Below are positions 30,698-37,516 of a stretch of 37,516 nt of DNA, in pieces (within the stretch, counting starts at the first letter, position 1; each line of letters starts with the position of its first letter). Origin of the DNA: Amphimedon queenslandica (lineage: Eukaryota > Porifera > Demospongiae > Haplosclerida > Niphatidae); contig NW_003546334.1 in NCBI RefSeq assembly GCF_000090795.2, positions 72,645 through 110,160 on the forward strand, read 5' to 3'. Position numbers and translations under genes: made by a program. The notes below the pieces were generated by a model. That model was given only the letters and a program-made list of their open reading frames with translations. It made no database searches and was not told the DNA's origin.

Positions 30698-31386
30698 TTA
30701 TACTCTTCTCTTTGTCTTTGACTCAAATTTTGCCAGATCAACTTCCTTCAGCAGTGTCTTTACACGTTTCTATGAGGGGCTTTAATTAGAACACTAATAA
30801 ACACTGATTTCTTACGTTTAAAAAGTTTAATCTCAGTTTTCTTTTAGTCTGTCTCTTGACAGTCACTGGAGAGGGACGACCATCTATAAATAAATATTGG
30901 TAGAATTTAATCATTTTAGCTATCAAAACAAAGGTCTTATGACAACTTCAATGGCAATACTATACCACTATTATCAGAACATTTCTGTAAAATTGTCAAA
31001 CTTTTTGTATCTTGCGTAAATTTTACAAAAACTTAAAGGAAAAGAAAAAATATTTGGTTGTATGTTACCCAGATTATCATTGCCAATAATTGTATGTATT
31101 TACCCTCCTAATTACAGTATTAGATATTAAAGTGTTATTCATATCCTTACCTACATAAGACCAGTCAGGAATATCAGTCAATGGACCATATGATGTACCA
31201 GTACGAGACATACCCATCCAGGCATCCTAAATATTAACAAAAATTAATATTTATAAAAAATAACTTCTTTTACTTTTCTCTCCAGTTTCCTCTCACCATG
31301 GCCAGTCCCCCAGTGTGTATCATAGCAGCATTGACTCGCGAGATAAACTGGGGGAAAGTCCTCTGCGCTTTGATACTAACGGCCAT
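30698..31386 (-). CDS. MRPL52: Mitochondrial ribosomal protein L52 (4 exons)
   Basis: Minus-strand exons 31386-31297, 31226-31151, 30883-30816 and 30769-30698, with phases 0, 1 and 0, give 101 residues. The exons are short and their introns 46-267 bases. The N terminus (MAVSIKAQRTFPQFISRV) is basic, hydroxylated and free of acids, a mitochondrial import signal. The middle has [20 protein letters not shown], the hallmark block of mL52 of the large mitochondrial ribosomal subunit. The C terminus is a basic helix (TLLKEVDLAKFESKTKRRV). The protein is close to the length of the human one but lacks part of its C-terminal tail. It is head to head with SAC1, about 56 bases from the first SAC1 exon I can place. 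Confidence 0.9.
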
Positions 31387-31442
31387 TTTACCACGGGTGA
31401 GCACGTGGTTTTAGTATACGGAGTCTGTTTCTTCTTTGTCAG
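31387..31442. promoter_or_regulatory. Compact bidirectional promoter candidate, CACGTG E-box
   Basis: The gap between the MRPL52 start codon and the first supported SAC1 exon is 56 bases. It holds CACGTG at 31402-31407. At least one gene must use transcription signals inside the other's transcribed part. A similar E-box lies in the divergent spacer at 11745. Confidence 0.35.
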
Positions 31443-33822
31443 GTGTACCGTGTTATACGGAGTTAGTAGAGAAAGATGTCTACTTCTTCAAGAGCCTCAT
31501 CCAGACTGCAACTGTGAGAGAAAAATGGAGGAATATATTTAAATCTTTCTCTGTCCTTCCCCTCTTTCTTTTTTCTATTTTCTTTTTTATGTAGTATCTC
31601 TACTGATGATTGTTTCTATTTAGTGCCCACCTCTGGTAATATTGATAAAGTGTTGGAGATTATGAAATTTGACTGTCAACTGCAATTAGTGGGTGAGTGG
31701 GCGGGGCATGAGAACTTGCAGTATTGAAAATAATAATAATAATAAATAAATAATAATAATTATTATAATAATATAATAATAATTAAATTGGTCGTTTTGT
31801 AATGGTGATGCATTTAACATGTAATGAATCATGAATGAATGAAATAATTAAATTCACAACTTTTTATTGTATAGTATTATTTATATGTACATGTACATAT
31901 TAATCACCATCATTATTATTTTTATTATTTTTATTTTATTTTTAAATTAATAGATAGAAGTAAAGTGTCAGCTATTAATGGAGAGAGGAGGGACTGTCAG
32001 TTATTAATTGGATTAATTAGATTATTAGGAGGTAATCAAGTCATGTGACCTCTTTTAATTAATAATTACTGGCACTATTATAATCCACCACTGTTGTAGA
32101 AAGTTTGAGCTGATTTTGACTAATAGTTTTTGAGTTTTTGAAAAAAATAGTCAATTTTTGAAAAGTGTCCTGTACCATGGTTTTTCCAAGAAATGAATTG
32201 AAATCACTCCAAATTTTTATTACATTTTCTGATACATGTTGATGTCCTTATGCTTTGTAGAAAGTTCGAGTTGATTCCGACTTCAATTTTTCAAGTTATG
32301 GCCATTTTTTAAAAACAACCAGTTTTTGAAAAATACCCAAGGCTATAGCCCATAGTTTTTTCCAAAAAATGGCTCCGAAATCACCCCAAATTTTTATTAC
32401 ATTTTCTGATACATATTGATGTACTTATGCTGTGTAGAATGTTATGGCCATTTTAATTACATTATTTCTCTCCCTCCCTCTCTCTCTCCTCCAGGTCCTT
32501 ATTTATTAATTGGTACTCAGCACAGGTTGGTAGGTATCATTAACGGACACGAAATATATCAGATGACTAATTATGACGTCATACCATTTGTTAAGAGCAC
32601 ACTCCATTTAACACAATCACAGGTTAGGGATATACACAGCTTTATGTTTTTTGTGTTGAGTCTACCATTTTTTCATTTTAATTTTTTAAATTCATTTTTA
32701 AAACTTCATTAAAATGTGCCAATGTGTAATAGGAAGTGTACTACCGTATAGCCACAAAGTTTCGAGGCAATAAACTTTTGCAAATCAGGCCACAAGTCTT
32801 TTTTTGCGAATTAACTTTTTCGTGGTTCTTATTTTAAAGCACGTGTTTATAGGGTGATACAGATAATTTTACGGAATTAACTTTTGCGGATACGGAAAAT
32901 CCACGAAAACAGCGAAAATTGTACCCTCGAAATTAAGCGGCTATATGGTAGTTACCTTTCTCTCATTAAACGAGAGGATTCTTCAACTACAGTACATGTA
33001 TACAGTATAGTCTCTCTTAATGGACACTCTCTATAGCATACACCTCCATTTAACGGACAGCACCTAGTGTACCAATTACATTCCTTACTGTATAAAATAA
33101 CCTCCACATAAAGGACACCTCTGTATAACAGAGACACTGTCTTGATCCAAAGTGTCCATTATATAGAGGCTAGTCTGTACATGTATACTTTGTATATGTA
33201 TACATGTATGTATTATGTATACAAACATGTACATACATGTATATGTACTTTCTTCTCTCTCTCTCTCTACAGGAAAGGGATAATCGTGTCTACCTAGCTA
33301 TGATCCACAGGGTGTTAGATACTGCTGGTTTCTATTACTCTTATTCTTATGATATCACTCATACCAAGCAAAGACTCCACCAACTATCAACTGATAATAA
33401 TGGATTCTATCAATTGCCTTTATTCAATAGAGTGAGTGTTATATTTATATTAGTGTAATCATTATTTTGTTTGGATAAGTGTATTTTACTAGCATGTCCC
33501 CTTCTCTTTTCCCTCTCTCTTTGCTCCCCTCCCTCACTCCCTCCCTCTCTCTCTCCCTCTCCCACTCTCTCCCCCCTCTCTCTCCCTCTCTCCCTTCCTC
33601 CCTCCCTCCCCCTCCCTCCCTCCCTCCCCCTCCCTCTCTCCTCTTAGGCTGATGAAAGGTTTGTCTGGAACAGTCATTTATTGAGGGAGTTTGTAGCTCA
33701 ACCTGAACTGGACCAGTTTTGTGTCCCCCTCCTTCACGGGTTCATATCAATCAAGAACATTACAATCAATGGGAAACTCTTCACCTTTCATCTGATATCT
33801 AGAAGAAGCTGGCACAGAGCAG
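31443..33822 (+). CDS. SACM1L: SAC1 phosphoinositide phosphatase, 5' exons (partial)
   Basis: SAC1 is an ER/Golgi membrane enzyme that removes phosphate from PI4P and related lipids. Exons placed: 31443-31513, 31624-31692, 31954-32031, 32495-32622, 33273-33431 and 33648-33822, with consistent phases. Diagnostic blocks are [20 protein letters not shown], then [20 protein letters not shown] and [12 protein letters not shown], then [15 protein letters not shown] with [12 protein letters not shown] and [13 protein letters not shown], all in SAC1 order. The start codon is not found; exon 31443 needs an upstream exon ending in phase 2. The catalytic CX5R(T/S) segment would be downstream of 33822, but no continuing exon is visible to the end of the window, so either a very large intron follows or the gene is truncated. 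The intron before 32495 carries the ~180-base repeat, and that before 33273 carries two MITEs. Confidence 0.87.
32094..32445 (+). repeat. ~180-base repeat copies in a SAC1 intron
   Basis: Anchors GTAGAAAGTTTGAGCTGATT at 32096, GTAGAAAGTTCGAGTTGATT at 32257 and a truncated GTAGAATG at 32433. The second and third copies are close to the array at 1-657 (AATCACCCCAAATTTTTATT, ACCCAAGGCTATAGCCCA), so the same subfamily lies at both ends of the window. Confidence 0.9.
32741..32951. mobile_element. MITE with ~27-base imperfect inverted ends
   Basis: CTACCGTATAGCCACAAAGTTTCGAGG at the left pairs with the reverse complement of the right end, which reads CTACCATATAGCCGCTTAAT and then TTCGAGG. Further in, AACTTTTGC and GCGAAAATT blocks are also mirrored. 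No coding potential. It sits in the SAC1 intron between exons ending 32622 and starting 33273. Target duplication is not clear. Confidence 0.8.
33009..33176 (+). mobile_element. Tigger/mariner-like MITE, first copy
   Basis: About 168 bases with imperfect inverted ends: AGTCTCTCTTAATGGACACT at the left, and AGTGTCCATTATATAGAGGC then TAGTCT at the right. Internal GGACA/TGTCC motifs repeat every few dozen bases, as in short mariner-type relatives. A second copy lies inverted at 35638-35803, and a fragment at 35214-35249. Confidence 0.8.
33497..33645 (+). repeat. 149-base polypyrimidine tract before a SAC1 exon
   Basis: Nearly pure C/T, in CCCT and CTCT units, running into the CTCTTAG acceptor of the exon at 33648. 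It greatly extends the normal splice-site tract and, with mirror symmetry, could form triplex DNA. Confidence 0.85.
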
Positions 33823-33867
33823 GTAATATTATTAGATATTGATACAATGTACATGTACATGTATACT

Positions 33868-34160
33868 GGGCTACTAGTGACAATAGTGTCTTTGTTTTAT
33901 GTGTTCACGTGATAGAAACATGCCCAATGCATACGAGTGTCGTTATACTATTAACAGTCTGTGATACTACCAATGGAGTAAGTCACTATTGGCAGCCTGA
34001 CACATAGTCCTTCTTCACCCTCTCTCAATGAATATACATGTACATGTAATACATTGTGTCCATGTTCACTTTAACCTGTGGGTACCTGCTGTAGCTTTTA
34101 ATAAAAATGCGGTAGGAATGATAAATAGTCTTTTATTGGAAAGAGCTCTTCAATGTAGTA
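33868..34160 (+). repeat. Local repeat family, copy 1
   Basis: Contains ACGTGATAGAAACATG, then TACTATTAACAGTCTGTGAT and ACCAATGGAGTA, then GTCCATGTTCACTTTAACCT and TTATTGGAAAGAGCT. The same blocks in the same order occur at 36421-36760, with partial copies at 34745-34790, 35102-35200 and 37300-37420. Confidence 0.8.
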
Positions 34161-34188
34161 CATTAATTTATATGATGTACAATGTACA

Positions 34189-34336
34189 TTGTCTGGAATG
34201 GTCATTTATTGATGGAATCTGGGCCAGTTTTGTGTCCCTCTTCTTTATGGGTTTGTGTCAGTCAAGAATATTACAATTAGTGGAAAGATATTGACATGTC
34301 ATATCATATTTACCTGTAGACGCTGACATAGAGCAG
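34189..34336 (+). pseudogene. SACM1L: Decayed duplicate of the last visible SAC1 exon
   Basis: TTGTCTGGAATGGTCATTTA, CCAGTTTTGTGTCCCTCTTC and CAGTCAAGAATATTACAATT match 33661-33770, and the end (GACATAGAGCAGGTTAG) keeps the splice-donor position of the real exon. An internal block coding for VAQPEL is lost and substitutions break the frame (for example TGA within LLREF and TAG before the end). Repeat copy 1 separates it from the real exon. Confidence 0.88.
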
Positions 34337-34380
34337 GTTAGAGAGAGAGAGAGGTTAAATATTATTACATTTAGTTTAAG

Positions 34381-34485
34381 AGAGGACACTACGCCCAACT
34401 CTTGTCGATAGTCAGACATCAGAGTGTTGGCCACAGTCGGTTGAATCTCCTAGTCTGCCTACCTGCCTAGGCTTTTTTCCTGGCT
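34381..34485 (+). other. GC-rich block, possible SINE or pol III-type relic
   Basis: GAGGACACTACGCCCAACTC through CCTAGGC followed by a T run differs sharply in composition from its surroundings. CGGTTGAATCTCC resembles a pol III B box, and TTTTTT could be a terminator. No tRNA cloverleaf could be drawn by eye. The following ~120 bases include another C-rich patch (CCCGCCCCCAGCCCTCCA). Confidence 0.3.
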
Positions 34486-35920
34486 ATCTTCCTTGCATCC
34501 CGCCCCCAGCCCTCCATCCACGACTCAGAACACCAAATATCATACCATGCAACAATATAAAGAAGTTTTACTATTACTGTGCTAGCATGTATAGCCGTGG
34601 TGAACAGCCGGCCAGGAGAGAGAGAGAGATTGAGTGTGTGTATGTGTGTGTGTATTGTGTGATTAGCATTAAATATAAAATGGACAGAAACATGTACATG
34701 TACAAGGTCATTTTTAAATTCTTATTTTATCAAGCGTGTGGAGAGTGTGGTTACTATCAGCAGCTAATGTCACTGCCAATATGAACACGTAGTACCTACT
34801 CTATTGGCTATTATGACACGTTTTATGCCAACATGTACTACTAAATGTACTATAGTCTTGGGTACATGTGCATATTCATGTACTGTATATCCATTATGTG
34901 AGACAGAGCTCTAGCTATGATGTGTTTAGAAGTACATACTTATAAATGTTCAAAGTGTGGTATCGAAGTGTCCATTATGCATGTACATGAATGCTTAAAG
35001 ATTCTACCAACACATTTTTATTAAGACATAAATTAAACCATTGACTGTTGACAGTATCACTATTACACTTCCTTTACTTTATGAGTCATTCATGTACATG
35101 TAGATACTGGCCTAGTAAGAACATGGTGAATGTGTACATGTGACAGAAACATGTACTTGTGTCATAGAAATGTGCCAAGGTCATTTCTACTGTATATTAC
35201 ATTACAGTAGACTACTAGTGTACCAATTACATTCCTTACTGTATAAAAGAATCTAAAAATTACACAATATCTTAATATTCTATATTATTCAGTACAATGT
35301 ACATGTATGTATACAATATTGATGTACTGTAGTAAACTTGCTGATACTCACTGATTATGTAATGCATGCACATCATAGGTTATTCTAAGTTGTTTAGTTG
35401 TAAGTTGTACTCATTCTGGTCTCCTCTGGGGTTAGGTGATGTTTGTAAAGCTCTTAAATCAATCTTTAATTGGAATTTTACAATCAATTAGGAGATCCTA
35501 TAGAGATTTCAAGCTTATTGTTATTTAATTAAGTATTGTAATTAGTTGTACGAGTAATAATGGAAAAAGAGATCAGAGAGAGAGAGATGGTATATACATG
35601 TACATGTATAACTTGTCTCCAATCCTGTCTTAGTTAGAGACTAGCCTCTATATAATGGACACTTTGGGTCAAGAAAGTGCCTCTGTTATACAGAGGTGTC
35701 CTTTACGTGGAGGTTGTTTTATACAGTAAGGAATGTAATTGGTATATTAGGTGCTGTCCGTTAAATGGAGGTGTACGCTATAGAGAGTGTCCATTAAGAG
35801 AAGGCAGAGATGGGGCAAAGCACGTTTATAAATAGTACAATATACAAAGTAGTAGTACAGCAGTGGTATGTACAATGTACATGTACCTTAGTACAGCACA
35901 CCATATTATAATAATGATTT

Positions 35921-35951
<31 letters not shown>

Positions 35952-36059
35952 ATTTATAAAGAAACATTATGTACATATAATTACATGTATATTAAAGTTA
36001 TAATGTATATTTGTTGTTATTATTATTATTATTATTAGTATCAGTTTATTGTTTCTTCT
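34486..36059. other. Gene-poor AT-rich region with repeats
   Basis: Short partial repeat copies (34745-34790, 35102-35200), a MITE fragment (35214-35249), the inverted MITE (35638-35803), many TACATGTACATGTA palindromes and (ATT)n tracts. I find no exon with a recognisable product. The next SAC1 exon, expected to encode a RYYVRG-like block, is not here. Confidence 0.6.
35638..35803 (-). mobile_element. Tigger/mariner-like MITE, second copy (inverted)
   Basis: AGACTAGCCTCTATATAATG through CCATTAAGAG is the reverse complement of the element at 33009-33176, with about one difference per ten bases. The two form an inverted pair 2.5 kb apart. Confidence 0.85.
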
Positions 36060-36336
36060 TTAGCAGTCGTGACAATGTCGGTATGTGTTTTCTCCTTGAA
36101 CTTTGCATTTATAAGATCTAAACCCCATCTTACAGCATTCTTGTCCAGGCTATAGAAATACATCATACATGTATTTGTAGATTAGTTTAACTTACGATGT
36201 TTGGTATCACATGATAATGATCACTACAGTGATAACCAAAGAAACAAGCGCAATTAACATTATGAGCATCAGCTACATGAGCAGTAATCATGAAGAGTAC
36301 AGCTGCAACAAGGACCATACGCTGGAATGAAGTCAT
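36060..36336 (-). CDS. Small secreted eight-cysteine peptide (2 exons)
   Basis: Minus-strand exons 36336-36196 and 36149-36060 flank a 46-base GT-AG intron (ATC|GTAAGT ... TTTCTATAG|CCT), phase 0, giving 76 residues ending in TAA. Residues 1-24 form a clear signal peptide (MVLVAAVLFMITAHVADA), so the mature chain is about 52 residues. Cysteines are at 29, 31, 37, 52, 53, 62, 73 and 76: CxC-x5-C-x14-CC-x8-C-x10-C-x2-C, an even number with a central CC pair and a terminal Cys. The mature part is rich in His, Tyr and Lys. The pattern is that of a disulfide-stabilised secreted peptide (defence peptide, toxin-like or signalling); I do not recognise the family. An AATAAA lies just after the stop and a TATA box lies about 80 bases upstream, both supporting a real gene. 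Confidence 0.72.
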
Positions 36337-36412
36337 CTTCAGTTTGATAGTAGTAGTATCTTTCTTTATCTCTTTATGATGTACTGATGATATACTGATA
36401 TCCTTCAGCTAC

Positions 36413-36419
36413 TTATATA
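36413..36419 (-). promoter_or_regulatory. TATA box of the cysteine-rich peptide gene
   Basis: TATATAA on the minus strand within ATCTATATAAGTAGC, 77 bases before the start codon. A transcription start about 30 bases on would leave a 5' leader near 45 bases. Confidence 0.6.
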
Positions 36420-36420
36420 G

Positions 36421-36760
36421 ATACTGGCCTAGTGAGGACAATGGTGGCTTTGTTTGAATGTGTACACGTGACAGAAACATGTACATGTGATAGAAACATG
36501 TTCAAGTTCGTATGCCTGTGGTTACTATTAACAGTCTGTGAGACTGCCAATGGAGTACGTGATTATTAGCAGTGCCAGACTTACACCTCCATTACTCTTA
36601 GCCAGTGACTCATTCACCCAATAATGTATGACATGTGTATTCACAGTAATTATGTCCATGTTCACTTCAATCTGTGGGAAACTGAGGTAACTTTATAAGT
36701 TCTAATAACATGTGACAGTCTTAATTATTGGAAGGAGCTTTTCAATATTCATTTGATGAT
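36421..36760 (+). repeat. Local repeat family, copy 2 (upstream of the peptide gene)
   Basis: GATACTGGCCTAGTGAGGAC, ACGTGACAGAAACATGTACA, TACTATTAACAGTCTGTGAG and ACTGCCAATGGAGTA, then GTCCATGTTCACTTCAATCT, match copy 1 (33868-34160) block by block. It begins right at the TATA box, so these blocks may be promoter sequence that was duplicated along this region. Confidence 0.8.
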
Positions 36761-37516
36761 TATACACTCCATGATTAGATTGCTGGATATTATTAAGATT
36801 TGTGGCCTAGTCTGTATAAGCAATAGATCAATCATAGTGAAAGGGTTTACTAATGAATACTGATCTATAGCATCAGGTACATGTATAACTGTGAGCACAG
36901 GCACCTAATAATGGTTGGAGGACTTGTCTGCTATAAGCATCCTTAATTACCTTAAGTATACTGTAAGGAAATAAAAATTAAGACACCAATTTTCACCCTA
37001 AACATCAATAACAAAAATCAATAGCATAAACAATAGCATGAAGACAAAAAAGGAGAAAAAAGTAACTAAGTAAACTAACCAAACTAGTCACTAAAGAGCT
37101 CTTTAATGTGCATTTTACTAGATATTAAGATACTGGCCCAAGAATAGAAAGAAAGCAATAGATCATCAAACAAAGCTGCATGAAAGGTTTCATATAGTGA
37201 GTGTTGTCCTGACACTTACTTGGTAATAATTACGTACTATACTCCTCCTGTGCACATGTACTATACTGCTGCTTACTGCTGCTGTGCCCTTTTTGAATTT
37301 CCACACGTGATAGAAACATGTACATGTGATAAAAAGTCATTTCTAATTTGTCTGAGTGTATGAATGCTGTTACTATTAACAGTCTGTGATATTGTTCTAA
37401 TGTAGTAACTGACTATTGACAGTATCTCACTGTATGCCAATGGACTAATAATGTTTTATTAATAATAAGTGTATAAGTGTAGTATAATGTATGTACATGT
37501 ACATGCATTGTGAATT
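36761..37516. other. AT-rich end of window with a partial repeat copy
   Basis: 37300-37420 repeats CACGTGATAGAAACATGTAC and TACTATTAACAGTCTGTGAT. The rest, including GATACTGGCCCAAGAATAG at 37130, shows no gene. The window ends in TACATGTACATG palindromic sequence. Confidence 0.6.

Noticed and set aside
31298-31400. Plus-strand frame MASPPVCIIAALTREINWGK ending at a GTGAGC donor
   Set aside because: It is antisense to MRPL52 exon 1, whose spliced model is well supported, and its phase does not fit the next SAC1 exon.
33220-33245. TACATGTACATGTA palindromes as regulatory sites
   Set aside because: They are scattered all over the window (6905, 33848, 34033, 35595, 37490) without fixed position to genes; more likely simple-sequence background.
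1-37516. CRISPR arrays, bacterial operons, rRNA or tRNA genes
   Set aside because: No direct repeat-spacer pattern, no Shine-Dalgarno-led operons and no cloverleaf I could fold; the window is eukaryotic with spliceosomal introns.

Overview
The window is animal nuclear DNA, AT-rich and intron-containing, with GT-AG introns mostly 50-500 bases long and full of (ATT)n and poly-pyrimidine tracts. Gene content points to a sponge, most likely a demosponge close to Amphimedon: tandem NACHT-LRR receptors with death-fold N termini, a TKL kinase of the invertebrate expanded type, a TRIM-NHL gene and compact housekeeping genes. The species is an inference. One assembly gap (17263-17516) is present.

Layout. 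1-660: four tandem copies of a ~180-base repeat, in an intron of TPX2 (last two exons 733-1583, +). 1839-3572 (+): three-exon PIGM (GPI mannosyltransferase 1). 3901-4815 (+): secreted fibrinogen-related lectin, followed by a decayed copy (5030-5345), an ISG12/IFI6-like gene (5635-6144, -), a decayed copy of the last PIGM exon (6417-6620) and a second ISG12/IFI6-like gene (7419-7910, -). 8106-11305 (-): five exons encoding a GTPase, coiled coil and TKL kinase in one protein. 11849-18506 (+): an acetoacetyl-CoA synthetase (AACS) pseudogene whose largest intron holds an intronless TRIM-NHL gene (14789-17011, -), the gap and a retroelement fragment. 19282-19849 (+): 3' end of an SLC7-type transporter. 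19892-24464 and 25820-30109 (both -): two tandem NLR genes, each with a perfect 2A-type ribosome-skipping motif behind a hydrophobic leader. 30698-31386 (-): MRPL52, head to head with the 5' exons of the phosphoinositide phosphatase SAC1 (31443-33822, +). 33.9-37.5 kb: repeats, MITEs, a duplicated SAC1 exon and a two-exon gene for a small secreted eight-cysteine peptide (36060-36336, -).

Housekeeping genes (TPX2, PIGM, MRPL52, SAC1) flank a run of genes whose families act in innate immunity elsewhere: fibrinogen-like lectin, ISG12-like proteins, GTPase-kinase, TRIM, NLRs. The most notable points are the 2A leaders on both NLRs, the exchange of death-fold exons between the two otherwise very similar NLRs, and the GTPase-kinase fusion. 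All multi-exon models were built by eye from splice signals, reading phase and family resemblance. Untranslated ends and some start codons are unresolved.
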